Shown: in pieces, positions 44,400 through 56,098 of the stretch
How the letters are laid out: each line of letters begins with the position of its first letter
Position numbering within the stretch: the stretch's first letter is position 1
Origin: Isoetes taiwanensis
Taxonomy: Eukaryota; Streptophyta; Lycopodiopsida; Isoetales; Isoetaceae
Direction of reading: 5' to 3'
NCBI GenBank assembly: GCA_021234155.1
Contig: JAJEKV010000008.1
Location: 16,902,006-16,966,005, forward strand
Length of the DNA stretch: 64,000 nucleotides
Notes under the pieces: model-generated
The model's database searches: none
Told to the model about the DNA's origin: nothing
What the model saw: the letters and a program-made list of their open reading frames with translations, nothing else
Translations under genes and position numbers: made by a program

Positions 44400-46900
44400 T
44401 GAAGTTTATCATGTAATAATTGTTTGATGGAAATTCATCTAATAATTCTCAAGCTCTAGCCTATGAGAAGCAAAGGGCAAAGGGGTTATAAGTCATACAA
44501 GCATTCATGAGAAGCAAAGTGGCGTGGAATGCAAAGTGAATAGTCGGTGGACGGACTTGGGCCAGTTAGCCTCTCGATAACTCGGAGATCCCATCGATCC
44601 CTACCAAGGATCTATTTAACCATTGGAACTTCGTGAAATTGATACATGCATACTTAGGTAAAGAATTTAATCTTTATACATGCTCTAAGGTCCCAAGAAT
44701 AAGTTGCCATTGTTAGAGCAAAAACCCCACACAACAACCAAAGTTTTTAAATAATTATAGCCAAGCCCATATATAACAATAATGGTAATAATAATCAAGT
44801 ATATTATATAGCAATCCACACACTTCTACTCACCTTTCCCTGCTTGGCTACTCTCCTGAGCATCTCCGCTCTACACACCATCAACCACCGGTTAGTTAAT
44901 CTAGAACACAACTTAGCTTTACCGTAGCCTCGCCGCAATCCAAGTTACTAATCCAACAAGCATGACCATTGCACTTAATTCACATATATGATATAACCAT
45001 GCAATCATAGCATCAACATTGCAACCAATATTCCTCTAGGTCCGAGCAAGGTCAACTTGGCTGATCAAAGCCGGTGACATAGAGGCGTAACCACGCAGTG
45101 TACACACCCATCCACAAGCCCCAAGCATTGAGGACCACTTAACCGTAAGACGTTGTCACCATACGGCATCAACGCCCGTGTTCCAATAATAGCATTTACA
45201 TAGCACTGCGCAAAACCGAGTCTAGACCATCACACCTAGACTCGCCCCAGAGGTCTATATCAAAGAATTACACCATAGATAAATTTCTTACAATTCATTA
45301 ACATCAGAACACATGCCTTAACAAGCCTCAAAGAAGAAAATATATGTTTTGGTTGCATGATGGGGAAGCACTCCGGGTTACCATTTAAAAAAATCAAACA
45401 AAAAGAGCAATGGGAGTTCGATATTATACACACAATTTATGTGGACCTCTCAATGTGAGGAGTATGTCCGAAAAAAGATATTATTACATTTATTGACGAT
45501 TTCAAAGAGAAGAACCAAATGTGTATGTTTAAGAAGGAAAAGTGAGGCCTTTGAGGCATTCAAAATGTTTTTCTGCAAGCTGTGAGCTCAAATCGAAGGA
45601 AAATTAAATGCATACGCCTGGGAGGGGAGGTGAATACCTATCGTGAATTTAAAAGATATTGCAAAGCTAAAGGGATTAAGAGGCAGCTCATTTGTAGATT
45701 TCCTCCACAACAAAATGGAGTTGCAGAGAGAAAAATAGAACAATTCTTAATGTTGTTCGAGCAATGTTGGAACATTCAGATTACCTAATATTTTATGGGA
45801 GGAAGTCAGAAGAACAGCAGTAGACCAAAATATGCTACCTTAAACAAGCATTAATGGAGCAATGCCCGAGATGCTTTGGTCAGGAAGAAAACCAGACTTT
45901 AACAAACTGAAAGTCTTGAAGTTTATCATGTAATAATTGTTTGATGGAAATTCATCTAATAATTCTGCAAGCTCTAGCCTATGAGAAGCAGTGGCAGTAG
46001 GTTATAAGTCATACAAGCATTCATGAGAAGCAAAGTGGCGGAATGCAAGTGAATAGTCAGTGGACGGATCGGCCAATAGCCTCTCGGTAACTCGGAGATC
46101 CCATCGATCCCTACCGCTGGATCTATTTAACCCTTGGAACTCGTGAAATTGATACATGCATACTTAGGTAAAGAATTTAATCTTTATACATGCTCTGCTG
46201 TCCCAAGAATAACTTGCCATTGCCGAAAGCAAAACCCCCACACACAACAACCAAAGTTTTTAAATAATTATAGCTTCAAGTCCATATAACAACAATAATG
46301 GTAATAATAATCAAGTATATTATATAGCAATCCACACACTTCTACTCTCACCTTTCCGGCTTGGCTACTCTCGAGCATCTCGCGCACCTCTCTACACCAT
46401 CAACCACGGGTTAGTCACACGGACTAAGTGGGGATCGAATCTAGGACATGTCTAGCATCAACAATACAAATCATTAATCTAGAACACAACTTAGCCTTTA
46501 CCGTAGCCTCACCGCAATCCAAGTTACTAATCCGACAAGCATGACCATTGCACTTAATTCCAACAAAGAGAACCACATATATAACCATGCAATCATAGCA
46601 TCAACATTGCAAACAATATTCCTCCCGGTCTCAGCAAGGTCAATTCGGGCGACAAAGCCGGACACACCCATCCACGCCAAGGCCCAAAGATTGGAGGACC
46701 ACTTAACTGTGCAAGACGTTGTACCATACGGTACCAACGCCCGATGTTCCAATAATAGCATTTACATAGCACTGTGCAAAAACCGTAAGTCTAGACCATC
46801 GCACCTAGACTCTGGCCCCAGAGGTCTATATCAAAGAATTACACCATATTTAAATTCTTACAATTCATTAACATCGTAACACATGCCTTAACAAGCTCAA
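43804..46900. repeat. local 1.54-kb tandem duplication, copy Q
   Basis: Units 43,804-45,329 and 45,330-46,900, same content and junction as 24,355-27,505. C 5' LTR remnants start at 44,400 and 45,917. Unit 2 again has the extra CACACGGACTAAGTGGGG block. Presence in both P and Q means this event came first. Confidence 0.9.
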
Positions 46901-49045
46901 CGTCAATTAAATTCCATAAGACACACTTTACGTAGCAAGAAAAGTCCAACCATGACTCACTAATTATTATCGCCTCAATAATGCAATATGCAACCTTCGC
47001 CATTAAATAAAAGATAAACATCTACCACTTTTCAAAGATTCACTAACAACAGGGTTACTAGCTATATTTAAGTCTTTAATAATGTTTAATCTACGGCATT
47101 CTAACTATCGTTATGCTTCCGTTACCAATTTCCTCCATACAATATAGAAACAGTGGTCGCCATTTTTATTTGGCGTGTATTGTAATGTCGACACATCGTC
47201 TACTCCCACGTCCACCGAATGGAAGTTGGGTCTTCCAATTCCGCTCAACTGGTTCATCCGGGTTACCATAGTCTTTAAGTCCAAATTTTTGGTTAACACT
47301 ATACAAAAATAGGCGTAAATGGCACAAAAAGTGACGCTTTATGTTCGGCTTTTTATGGAGCGTAAACGCCACTTTTTGTGCCATTTATGACGCTTTTGTT
47401 TGCTCTCAAATGATGACAAGAGTGACATTTATGCTCGTAAAAGGCAGAGCATAAACGCCACTTTTGTGCCATTTCTACCTATTTTTGTAGTAGTGTAACA
47501 ATACTATGTTTTGTCTCTTTTTATGTTTCTTTAGAAAGAATGAGAGCCATAGCTTGCAAAACCGCGTCTCTTTTGCTGCAAAACAAATGAGAAGGAGCTT
47601 AAAGTCCAAACACGGAAGGCATAACAAAAAAACGAACACGAAGGTGTAACAAAATGGAAGCTACGTAAGAAGCTTTGTGCTTTTCTATCTGTGGATTTTT
47701 TCCCCTGGCGGAAATGCGAGGCGCTTAAAGAATCCCATCGCCATAGCTTCCGGGATTTTAGCCTTTGGTTTTAAGCCTTTTAGTGCTTTTCCGGAATGGG
47801 TTTTTGTGATGCAAAATGATATAAAAATACCTTACCGATAAATGAAGCAACTCTTTAAATCAACACTAAATCTTACTCTTCCGTGTAAAACATCTGGTCT
47901 TGAGCTATAATCTTCCCACATCGCTTTGAGCCATCAATCAAATGTCTCAAATCCGAAGCTAAGCTCTCAGATTACTTTTGACTCAAGCTTTGCCAAAATG
48001 ACCACGACCGCTTTTTTGTGGATTTGCTGATTACTGCCCAAGGGTCTTTAAACATCACCGAATCTGCATCAAAATCTATTACTTTATAATACATAGCTAG
48101 AAGCACAAGGAGATGCCATTGCCATAGCTTTGTAGGAGGTTGAAATGAGAAAGATGGAAAACAAAGAACGAAGCTTCTACAATGAGAAAATTATGAAAAT
48201 CTGTGAGATTTTTATGAATATCTATTTGTATCTGCGCCGGAGACGCTTGAATCGGCCGCCTGCGGAGCCATGCAACAAAAAGGAGAAGGGGAAAAAATGG
48301 TTCCCCGTTTCTATATTGATGGGGAAAGAAAAATGGTCCCTTTTTCGGTGTGACCCACTCCCGCTATCGGGGCATTCCGTGGGACCCCACCGTCCACACC
48401 GGAAAAGGGTCCCATTTTCCTTTTCCCCATACATAACACCCGTGCTTTGTATTTTACCCCTCTTTAGTTTAACTAATTCCAAAGGTTTTTTAATAAATAA
48501 CTAGCTAACTTATTAGGCTACCCATGTCGTATTCTTAAATAACTTATATCCATCTAAGCATACCCTCCTTAACTTAGCCCTTAATCTTAAATAAATCCCA
48601 AATGCAAACTCCTTGCTCCAACCCACCCCCCACATATTAATTTAACTCAGAGCCTTATTTTTTAATTCTTAACCTAACCTTACTATTACCTTACTAACTA
48701 AAACTAATCATAACATTTTTGTTCCGCCTTTTTTAACCTAACGGCTGCCGCATTTGCCGGATTTGGCCTCCAGTGTTGCGTGTCCCAACAAGGATCACCA
48801 TGATGTCGTGTGATTAAAGTGTAATCTCGTGGTAGTTACACCACTTCCCGGGCTTATGAGACATAAAACAAACTTTCCTGTTTTTAGTAGTAGCCGCTCA
48901 CTATCTCATCATATATAAATGTATAGAGAACCGTAGTTCATCTCAAGCTTTCTTGCAAGTTTTCATTGAGCGTCATGATTACCTTCCAGTGCAGACATTT
49001 TTTCTTGATCCTTCATCAATAGACAATTGCATTCTTCTTGTTTCA
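46901..49045. other. foreign sequence and element D LTR end, copy Q
   Basis: Duplicate of 27,506-29,662, including the CACTA MITE, the TATA box at 48,912-48,920 and the LTR end CTTGTTTCA at 49,045. No supported gene. Confidence 0.6.
47297..47495. mobile_element. CACTA-type MITE, copy Q
   Basis: Duplicate of 27,902-28,096 with the same CACTATACAAAAATAGG end, the same inverted end and TAA flanks (47,294-47,296 and 47,496-47,498). Confidence 0.85.
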
Positions 49046-49047
49046 CG

Positions 49048-49061
49048 GGTTATGGGCCCAC
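49048..49061 (+). other. element D primer binding site, copy Q
   Basis: GGTTATGGGCCCAC, identical over 14 bases to the P site although the bases just before differ (CACGG against CACAAAGG, probably both from CACAGG). Confidence 0.65.
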
Positions 49062-49178
49062 ACTCCATCCAATCCGCTTTAAGCCGATATTGTTTTTGCA
49101 GTTAAAACTTCACTCTCCGTTTCATTATCTACTCCCTTTGCAAATTCCTATTTCTCATCTCTTCCTCTCCTTGAAACC

Positions 49179-49618
49179 ATGGAGTCCATTTTCAACACCG
49201 CTTCTTCTTGATGGCGATTGATGCCCCGCTTTGATGGCAAAGACTATCGATGTGGAGGTGGAGACTTCGGAATGATCCCCGAAGACAAGGATCTTTGGGA
49301 GATTACCTTAGCACCTCACATCACGATGTTCCTGCGGTACCGCAACATTGAGATTGTTCTCAATGATGAGAACCCTGTTCTTCTTGAAAAGATCGTAGGC
49401 TAGATTGGCAATTTGCACTAGCACGCTTATACTCCCTCTACGATTGGTCAAAGGGGCCATCAGTGCTCATGAGATGCTAGTGATTCTGGATAATCACTAT
49501 GCTTCCAAGACAGCTGGAAACCGTCTTGCTCTGCGCAAGGCTTTGTATGACCTCCATCTTTCTGAAGGAGGAGATGTCACAAGCCACATATGTCGCATGA
49601 AATCCATTCAGGTGATTC
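49179..49618 (+). pseudogene. element D gag, truncated, copy Q
   Basis: ATG at 49,179. Early in-frame stop (TCTTGATGG against TCTGAATGG in P). From 49,405: AISAHEMLVILDNHYASKT..NRLAL and YDLHLSEGGDVTSHICRMKSIQVIQ. Joined to C's leader at the same point as in P. Confidence 0.8.
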
Positions 49619-49621
49619 AAG

Positions 49622-50640
49622 ATGTCAACTAGATTTGGTGCCAATTTGCTGGCAACTATTGAAGTATTTAAAGGCGATACAGGTTTTCAAATTTGGAAGG
49701 AAGGAATCAAGTCAGTTTTGGAGTTTGAAAATCTTTGGGGTTTAATTGATGGCAGTAAATTTGCCATGGCCACCTCAGCATCTCCTACAGAGCCTGGGAA
49801 TGTAAGTACTAATCCAGGAGGTGGTCCAACAGCGAGTGCAAGTGCAAGCTCAGGTGGTGTTTCAACCTGCAGGTGGTGGAAGCGTATCCCCCACTGTTCA
49901 AACAGATGCCACAAAAATAATGGAGGCCCAAGCCATTATCGTGAGCAAGGTTGGAACTGCTTTGAAGTTGAAACTAAGAGGTAAGCAACCAAAAGAGATG
50001 TGGGAATATTTGATTAAGCACTTTGAAATTAAAAGTTCTTCTCAAATAGATGTTTTAGAAAAGCAACTTAGAAGACTTAAATTGTTTGAGAAAGATAATA
50101 TTACTGAGTTTATGGAAAAATTTGAGTCCATAGTTGCAGACTTGGAAGGTGCAGGTTCTATTCTGAATCATCAAAATCAAATCTTGTCACTTGGCCAAGC
50201 CAGTTTCTCATAACACTCATTTAGCTACATTAATTAGGAATGTGGCTACTAGTAAGGAGCATCTTTGAAAGATGATCCAAAACTGAATTTGAACAAACTC
50301 AAGGATTTGATGATGAAGAAATGTCTCCAGTAAGTTATATAGTGGAAAAATCAAAAGAGGTGGAAGTACCTCAAAAATGAGTAAGGATAAGATATGGCCA
50401 TGCTTTAAATGCAATCAAGTATGGCCATCCAAAGCCAACCAGACATTTGAAGGCAAAGTGTTCAGATGCTTTAACAGTGATGGTAAAGGACATCTAGCTT
50501 CAGAGTGTCCAAGTCCTAAATCTTCATCTGGAAAAGGCAGAGGTCGTGCCAGAGGTGGAGGCAGGGGGAGAGGAAGGAGTCAGCCAAGCTTGAATTTGGT
50601 CAAAGAAGAAGAAACTCAAGAAGCAAGTGGGAGATGAGAT
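49622..50640 (+). pseudogene. element C gag, copy Q
   Basis: Open from ATG 49,622: MSTRFGANLLATIEVFKGDTGFQIWKEGIKSVLEFENLWGLIDGS, intact where P is broken. Then, after a shift, from 49,821 the segment MEAQAIIVSKVG...NDI to about 50,213. The zinc knuckles around 50,400-50,500 are damaged at CAG/CTG (CFKCNQVWPSKANQ, CFNSDGKGHLASEC), whereas P has both complete. The two copies complement each other's breaks. Confidence 0.85.
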
Positions 50641-51023
50641 ATTTGAGGTAAAATGTAATCATATCTCGAATAAAGTTCTTGCTTCAAAATCTATGCATGA
50701 CAATTTTTGTGTGATAGATTCAGAGCGTAAAAAGTGTAGTTTTCAAGCCAAGTCTCCTACAAGATTGTGTGAAGAAAGATGGGCATGTACAGCTAGGAGA
50801 TGGTGGAGTTCAGCAAGTTAAGGATGCTGGTGTTCTAGAACTCTTTGATTTGAATGGGAAACCTGTAAAACTCAGAGATGTATTGTGTGTGCTTTGGTTT
50901 AGTGAGAAATCTAATTTCAAAAAGCCAACTTGTTGATCTTGGATACAAAGTTGTATTTGAGAAACTAGAATGTACGATATTTCAAGATAATGAAATTAAG
51001 TTTGTTGGCGACGTGTTGGTAAT
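50627..51023 (+). pseudogene. element C protease region, copy Q
   Basis: FCVIDS is followed by a damaged active site (GAGCGTAAAAAG where P has GGAGCAGAAAAAAG). The frame is lost from there. P has the intact DSGAEKSV motif. Confidence 0.8.
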
Positions 51024-51960
51024 TTGTTTGGATTTCATTACAAACATATTCCATGTCTTAACTCCATTGAATGTGCATCCAAACAAATCTGGCACAACAG
51101 ACTTGGGCATACAAATTTCAAGAATCTTGATATATTAGAAAGGAAAGGCTTGATCACCATGTCTGCAAATAAAGAAGAGAACATTTGTGCTGGATGTATG
51201 CTTGGGAAACAAGCTAGACAAGCCTTTAAGAAGTCACCTCACAGGTCAAAAAGAATATTGGAGTTAGTTCACACAGATTTGTGTGGACCTATAAATGTAA
51301 CTAGTATATCTGGATACAAGTATTTTATGACATTTATAGATGATTTCAGTAGAAGAACTAACTGTTATCTATTGAAATCAAAAGATCAAGCTCTAGATGC
51401 TCTTAAAATCTTTGTGGCTGAAGTAGAGCTAGAAACAGGAGCCAAGATCAAACGTATTAGATCTGACAGTAGTGGTGAATATCTGTCAGATGAATTTAAA
51501 TGGTTTTGTGCTTCCAGAGGTATTAAAAGGCAGACTTACTTGTAGATATTCTCCACGCCGAGAATGGAGTAGCCGAAAGGAAAAATAGAACATTACTAAA
51601 TGTTTGAAGATCTATGTTGAAATACTCGGGATCTGCCAAATTTTTTGTGGGATGAGGCATTGAAAAACAGCTTGTGTTGATCCAAAAACAAAGTTACCTT
51701 CGGAGCATCAATGGAGCCATACCTGAAATGCTATGGTCCAGTAAAACTCCATCTTTTGATAAATTTAAAACTTATGGGTGTTTGGCCTTTGCACAAAAGT
51801 TCCGTAAGAAATAAGAAAAAAGCTTGATGATCGATCCTATATCCGCTGTCCGGTAGGTTATGATGCAAATTCTAAAGGATATAGGTCGATAATCCAGCCC
51901 GTGAGAAAAGTCATTGTTAGTAGAGATGTGGTATTCTCCTCAAACCCAGTTCTATAAAAA
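51024..51960 (+). pseudogene. element C integrase, copy Q
   Basis: Open to 51,545 and essentially identical to P over IWHNRLGH, CAGCMLGK, HTDLCGP and SDSSGEYLSDEF. A one-base insertion at GGCAGACTT (P: GGCAGCTT) then shifts the frame, and nearly every CAG/CTG up to 51,960 is altered, including the catalytic-Glu block (CCGAGAATGGAGTAGCCGAA). Confidence 0.87.
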
Positions 51961-52441
51961 CCATTCCAAAAGTAACACTTCAAATGACATGGAGACTATA
52001 CATAATCAAGCAAGGGTAGTTTATATGAAGAGCCACTAAAACATGCGTAAAAATCCAGTGAAAAAAGTCACACTAATGTTGCACTTTAGTGATAATGAAA
52101 GTGAGGCGATCTTAGTTATACACCTCAACATGAATCAAGAAATGTAATCGAGCCAGCTCAAGAAAGACCTTCGTAAGAACCTTTAGAAGAAGTTCAAAAG
52201 ATGCTCATGAACAAATATTAGAAAACCCGTAAGAAAAAAAAAAAAAGAACGAAGCTCGGGATATTGAAGGATGAAAATAAAGATACTACATTGTTTGGAA
52301 GAGATGCTCATGGCGTATAAAAAAGATTATTGCCAATTGAGGGGAAATAAATACAGGTGTTTGATATTCTAATTCTAGAAAGTGAAGAGGCTCCAAAACC
52401 TACATTGAGGCCATAAAGTGGCAAGCATAAAGGTGATTGGG

Positions 52442-53240
52442 AAAAAGCTATGGAAGATGAAATGAACTCATTTCATAGAACTAATACCTATACTCTAGTG
52501 GATGACACTTGAAAATAAGAACATTATAGGAAGCAAATGGATATACGGAATTAAACCTGGATTTGATGGGAAATCCAGAAAATACAAGGCTAGGCTTGTT
52601 GCTCAAGGGTTTACTAAAAAACGAGGTCAAGATTTTGATGAAACATTTTCTCCATTGGTGAAAATTAATAGTCTTAGAATTCTGTTATCAATTGCAAACT
52701 CTGAAGACTTAGAAATTCATCACATGGATGTGAGTACATCATTTTTGAATGCTAAGTTAGAAGAAGAAATTTATTTAAAACCAGCTCCAGGATTTGATGA
52801 ACATGCAGATAAAGTTTGGAGGCTAAATCGAGCTGTGTATGGTTTAAAACGAGCTCCTAGGGAATGGTACAAATGGATATCTGCTTGAACAAGGGTTTGA
52901 GAAGTTTATATGTGATGGTAATCTCTACAGATTCAGAAGTGGAAATGAAAGGTGTATAATAGCTTTGTATGTAGATGATAATATTATGGTGGCAAAAGGC
53001 AAAAACATTTTGTTACACTGTAAGAATATTTTGAGCAAACGCTTTCAAATGACTGATTTGGGAGAATTAAGAAGATTTCTTGGGATTGAAGTCTACAGGG
53101 ACAAAACAAATAAGGCTTTGCTTCTATCTCAGGAAATACATATTGCTAATATGTTGAAAAACTTCAGAATGGAGAATTGCAATGTAGCAGATACTCCACT
53201 AGTACCTGGACACAGAATTTCAGAAGATATGTGTCCAAAA
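52442..53240 (+). pseudogene. element C reverse transcriptase, copy Q
   Basis: More complete than P: open 52,502-52,888 (NIIGSKWIYGIKPGFDGK, KARLVAQGFTKK, DETFSPLVKINSLRILLSIA, HHMDVSTSFLNAKL, AVYGLKRAPREWYK). One break follows near 52,880, then an open frame from 52,965 with YVDDNIMVAKG, which runs on to RNase H. Confidence 0.88.
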
Positions 53241-53945
53241 TCAGCTCAAGAGGTAAAGCAAATGGAAAAAACACCATATAGGTCTTTAATTGGTTGTCTT
53301 GCATATGTGGCTAATTGTACAAGGCCAGATATATCATTTGCTGTAAATTTGTTGAGCAGGTACAACAATAATCCAGGGATAGCCCATTGGATTGCAACAA
53401 AAAGGATACTGAGGTATTTGAAAGGCTCTTTGAAAGTTGGAGTTATGTACAATCCAACTAAATTGGAATTAAAAGCTTACTATGATTCAGATTGGGGGGG
53501 AGATTTAGATCAAAGGAAATCTACCTCAGGATACTTAGTAATTCTGGGTGGAGCTCCTGTAGCCTGGAAGTGCAAAAAGCAATCTAGCATAGCTTTGTCA
53601 AGTGCAGAAGCTGAATACAGTGCAGCTTGTTTGGTGGCCAAAGAATTAATTTGGGAAAGAAGGCTATTAGCAGAATTGGAAACTCAACAAGAAAATCCTA
53701 CAGTTATTTATTGTGATAATACAAGCTGCATATCCATGTCAAAAAATCCTGTTCTTCATGAAAGAACAAAGCACATCAAAATGGAGGTTCATTTTTGAGA
53801 GACATGGTAAAGAAAAAAAACTTGTTGCACATGATACATATTGGGACAAATGATCAGCTAGCCGATATCCCCGACTAAAAGCACTTACAAAGGAATGTGT
53901 TTCTACAAATGAGAACTTTTAATACAATGTAATTGAAATCTCATT
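53241..53945 (+). pseudogene. element C RT end and RNase H, copy Q
   Basis: The 277-codon frame 52,965-53,798 continues through MEKTPYRSLIGCLAYVANCTRPDISFAVNLLSRY, RILRYLKGSLKVGVMYN, YYDSDWGGDLDQRKSTSGY, ALSSAEAEYSAACLVAKELIWERR and YCDNTSCISMSKNPVLHERTKHIKMEVHF. One base is lost at 53,796 (TTTTTGAGAG against TTTTTTGAGAG), and the end is damaged at CTG/CAG sites. Confidence 0.88.
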
Positions 53946-53962
53946 ATTACATGAAGGGGGAA

Positions 53963-54566
53963 TGAAGTGGTTATCATGTAATAATTGTTTGATGGAAATT
54001 CATCTAATAATTACCGCAAGCTCTAGCCTATGAGAAGCAGTGGCAGTAGGTTATAAGTCATACAAGCATTCATGAGAAGCAGTGGCAGTGAATGCAAGTG
54101 AATAGCATCAAAGTTGAAAAGGGCTACCGCCAAATTGCTTGAGGCGCTTTGTCATTCAATTTTAAGGTCAGATTTCACTTTCTCAAATACCATGTACCTT
54201 TCCTCACATATAAAATAATGCGTGAAAAGATACACGGGAAACCTGGGTTAGGTTTCAATGTTTCAAAGGCAATTTTCTTAATACGCCCTGTGGGATATTT
54301 GTGGATAATAGATGAGGCTTGATTTGGAAAGCTGATCCACCCCTGAACCGCCAGATCTACCAAAAACAGTATATATATGATTGATTATGACTGAGCATGA
54401 TGACACCGGATGCAGGAGCAATAATGTTGTTCTGATACATCATATTGTTTGAGAAGGTGTTAAATTGTGACTAATGCAGCATAAGGAATTAGTGACCATC
54501 TTTTGGCTTCCTTATTGCTTGCGAAGATAAGTCGTAGAAGAATATATTTTTGCTCAAATTCTATCG
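53963..54566 (+). repeat. element C 3' LTR, copy Q
   Basis: TGAAGTGGTTATCATG to CTATCG; target AGTCT at 54,567-54,571. The CAG/CTG-rich stretch around 54,120-54,240 is altered relative to P. Confidence 0.88.
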
Positions 54567-55217
54567 AGTCTATGGATGCCTGGGTTTTGTACATGTTCCC
54601 AAAGAGCTAAGGCTCAAACTTGATGACAAGGGCAAAATTGCCTACTTGATAGGCTATGATGAACAATCAAAGGCTTACAGAATGTTTGAACCAGCAAAAA
54701 GGAAGATAATAGTAAGCAGGGATGTGATTTTTAATGAAAGCCAATGTTATAAAACTAACAAGTCTTTATCTCGAGTTGAGGAAAGAGAAGATAATGAGGC
54801 ATCAAAAAATTAGACAACACACTTATAATTGATGATGATGATACTAACTCTACCATTGTGCAGGAAGATATAACAAATGAAGCAGCACAAAGCCCTGTTA
54901 CTCATGATCAGGACATACCAGCAACTAAAGACCATGAGGTAGCTGAAGCAAAGGGTGGTCATGGGAAAAGAACCAATATCCAAATCTTTGCAAGATGAAG
55001 CAAGGTCAAGATCTTTTGAACTCTATGGTAGAGATCCTTCTGGAAGGAGTAGGAGATTAAAGAATAATTCTGCAGAAATAAATCTAGTTGAAATATTGGC
55101 AATGCTTGATTTTGAGGTAGCGGAAAACTTTGAGGAAGCCATAAATGCTGCTGATGCAGAAGAATGGAACAAAGCTATGGAAAAGGAACTCAATGCCTTT
55201 AAAAGAACTGATCCTTT
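54567..55217 (+). pseudogene. element E integrase C-terminus and linker
   Basis: VYGCLGFVHVPKELRLKLDDKGKIAYLIGYDEQSKAYRMFEPAKRKIIVSRDVIFNESQCYKT, acidic linker, then ELYGRDPSGRSRRLKNNSAEINLVEILAMLDFEVAENFEEAINAADAEEWNKAMEKELNAFKRT, which leads into the RT. Here the sequence passes through the point (55,088-55,092) where copy P was cut. Shifts at about 54,810, 54,985 and 55,215. Confidence 0.87.
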
Positions 55218-56098
55218 GAATTAGCAGATTTGCCTAAAGGTAAAATTGCAATAGGATGTAAATGGATTTATAAAATCAAACAAGGGACTGATGGGAATTC
55301 TGTCAAATACAAAGCAAGGCTTGTTGCACAGGGTTTTACCCAGAGGAAGGGCATTGATTATGAAGACACATTTTCTCCCATAGTTAAGATGACCAGTATT
55401 AGAATGCTTTTGTCAATGGCAAATGCTCAAGATCTAGAAGTGCATCATATGGATGTGACCACTGCTTTTCTTAATGCCAAATTAGATGAAGATGTCTATA
55501 TGAGACAACCCCTTGGTTTTGAGCAAGGGAGAGGAAAAGTATGGAAATTAAAACGAGCAGTGTATGGATTCAAACAATCTCCAAGACAATGGTACCTTTG
55601 TATGGATTCATATTTGAAAGATCAAGGGTTTGCAAAACTTGAGAATGATGGGAACATATATCTGTTTAAGAGAGAAAAAGAATTTTGTTACATTAACTTA
55701 TATGTAGATGACAATGTCATGATTGGGAGCAACTTGAGTATACTGCAGAATTGCAAAGACATTTTGAAAAATAGGTTTTGAAATGACAGATTTAGGGGAA
55801 TTTAAAAAATTCCTAGGAATTGAAGTTCACAGAGATAGGAAAAGAAAAATTATGACATTCACAGGGACAAAATGTAGCAGGAGTTTTGAAAAAATTCAAC
55901 ATGGAGGAATGTAAAACAGTGAAGACTCCAATGGTTGCAGGAAACAAATTATCAAAGGATCAATGTCCTAAAACAGAAAAGGAGGAAGTTATAGCACAAA
56001 ATTTGCCATATCGAGAGTTGGTTGGATGCCTACTCTATTTAGCAAATTGCACGGACTGACATCTCTTATGCAATAAACATACTAAGCAGATATTGCAA
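55218..56098 (+). pseudogene. element E reverse transcriptase
   Basis: A single copy (outside the duplication). The 183-codon frame 55,230-55,781 has GCKWIYKIKQGTDGNSVKYKARLVAQGFTQRKG, YEDTFSPIVKMTSIRMLLS, HHMDVTTAFLNAKLDEDVYM, KRAVYGFKQSPRQWY and LYVDDNVMIGS (YVDD catalytic pair). An extra T near 55,776 (AGGTTTTGAAATG) breaks it. The rest (MTDLGEFKKFLGIEVHRD, LANCTRTDISYAINILSRY) is readable in other frames up to the LINE G insertion at 56,099. Confidence 0.88.

Larger units (their letters stand above)
35679..55087. repeat. 19.4-kb tandem duplication, copy Q
   Basis: Repeats 16,233-35,678 in the same order and orientation. The junction at 35,679-35,683 shares TTGAA with both parental edges (16,233-16,237 and 55,088-55,092). 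Differences from copy P are dominated by changes at CAG and CTG. A smaller number of ordinary substitutions occur, for example GATTCATCTACAT against GACTCATCTATAT near 18,245/37,705. Confidence 0.93.

Noticed and set aside
30960-51960. RIP-like or deaminase-driven mutation as the cause of the P/Q differences
   Set aside because: Changes at CAG/CTG include insertions, deletions and many substitution types, and patches alternate between copies; a C-to-T process would not do that.
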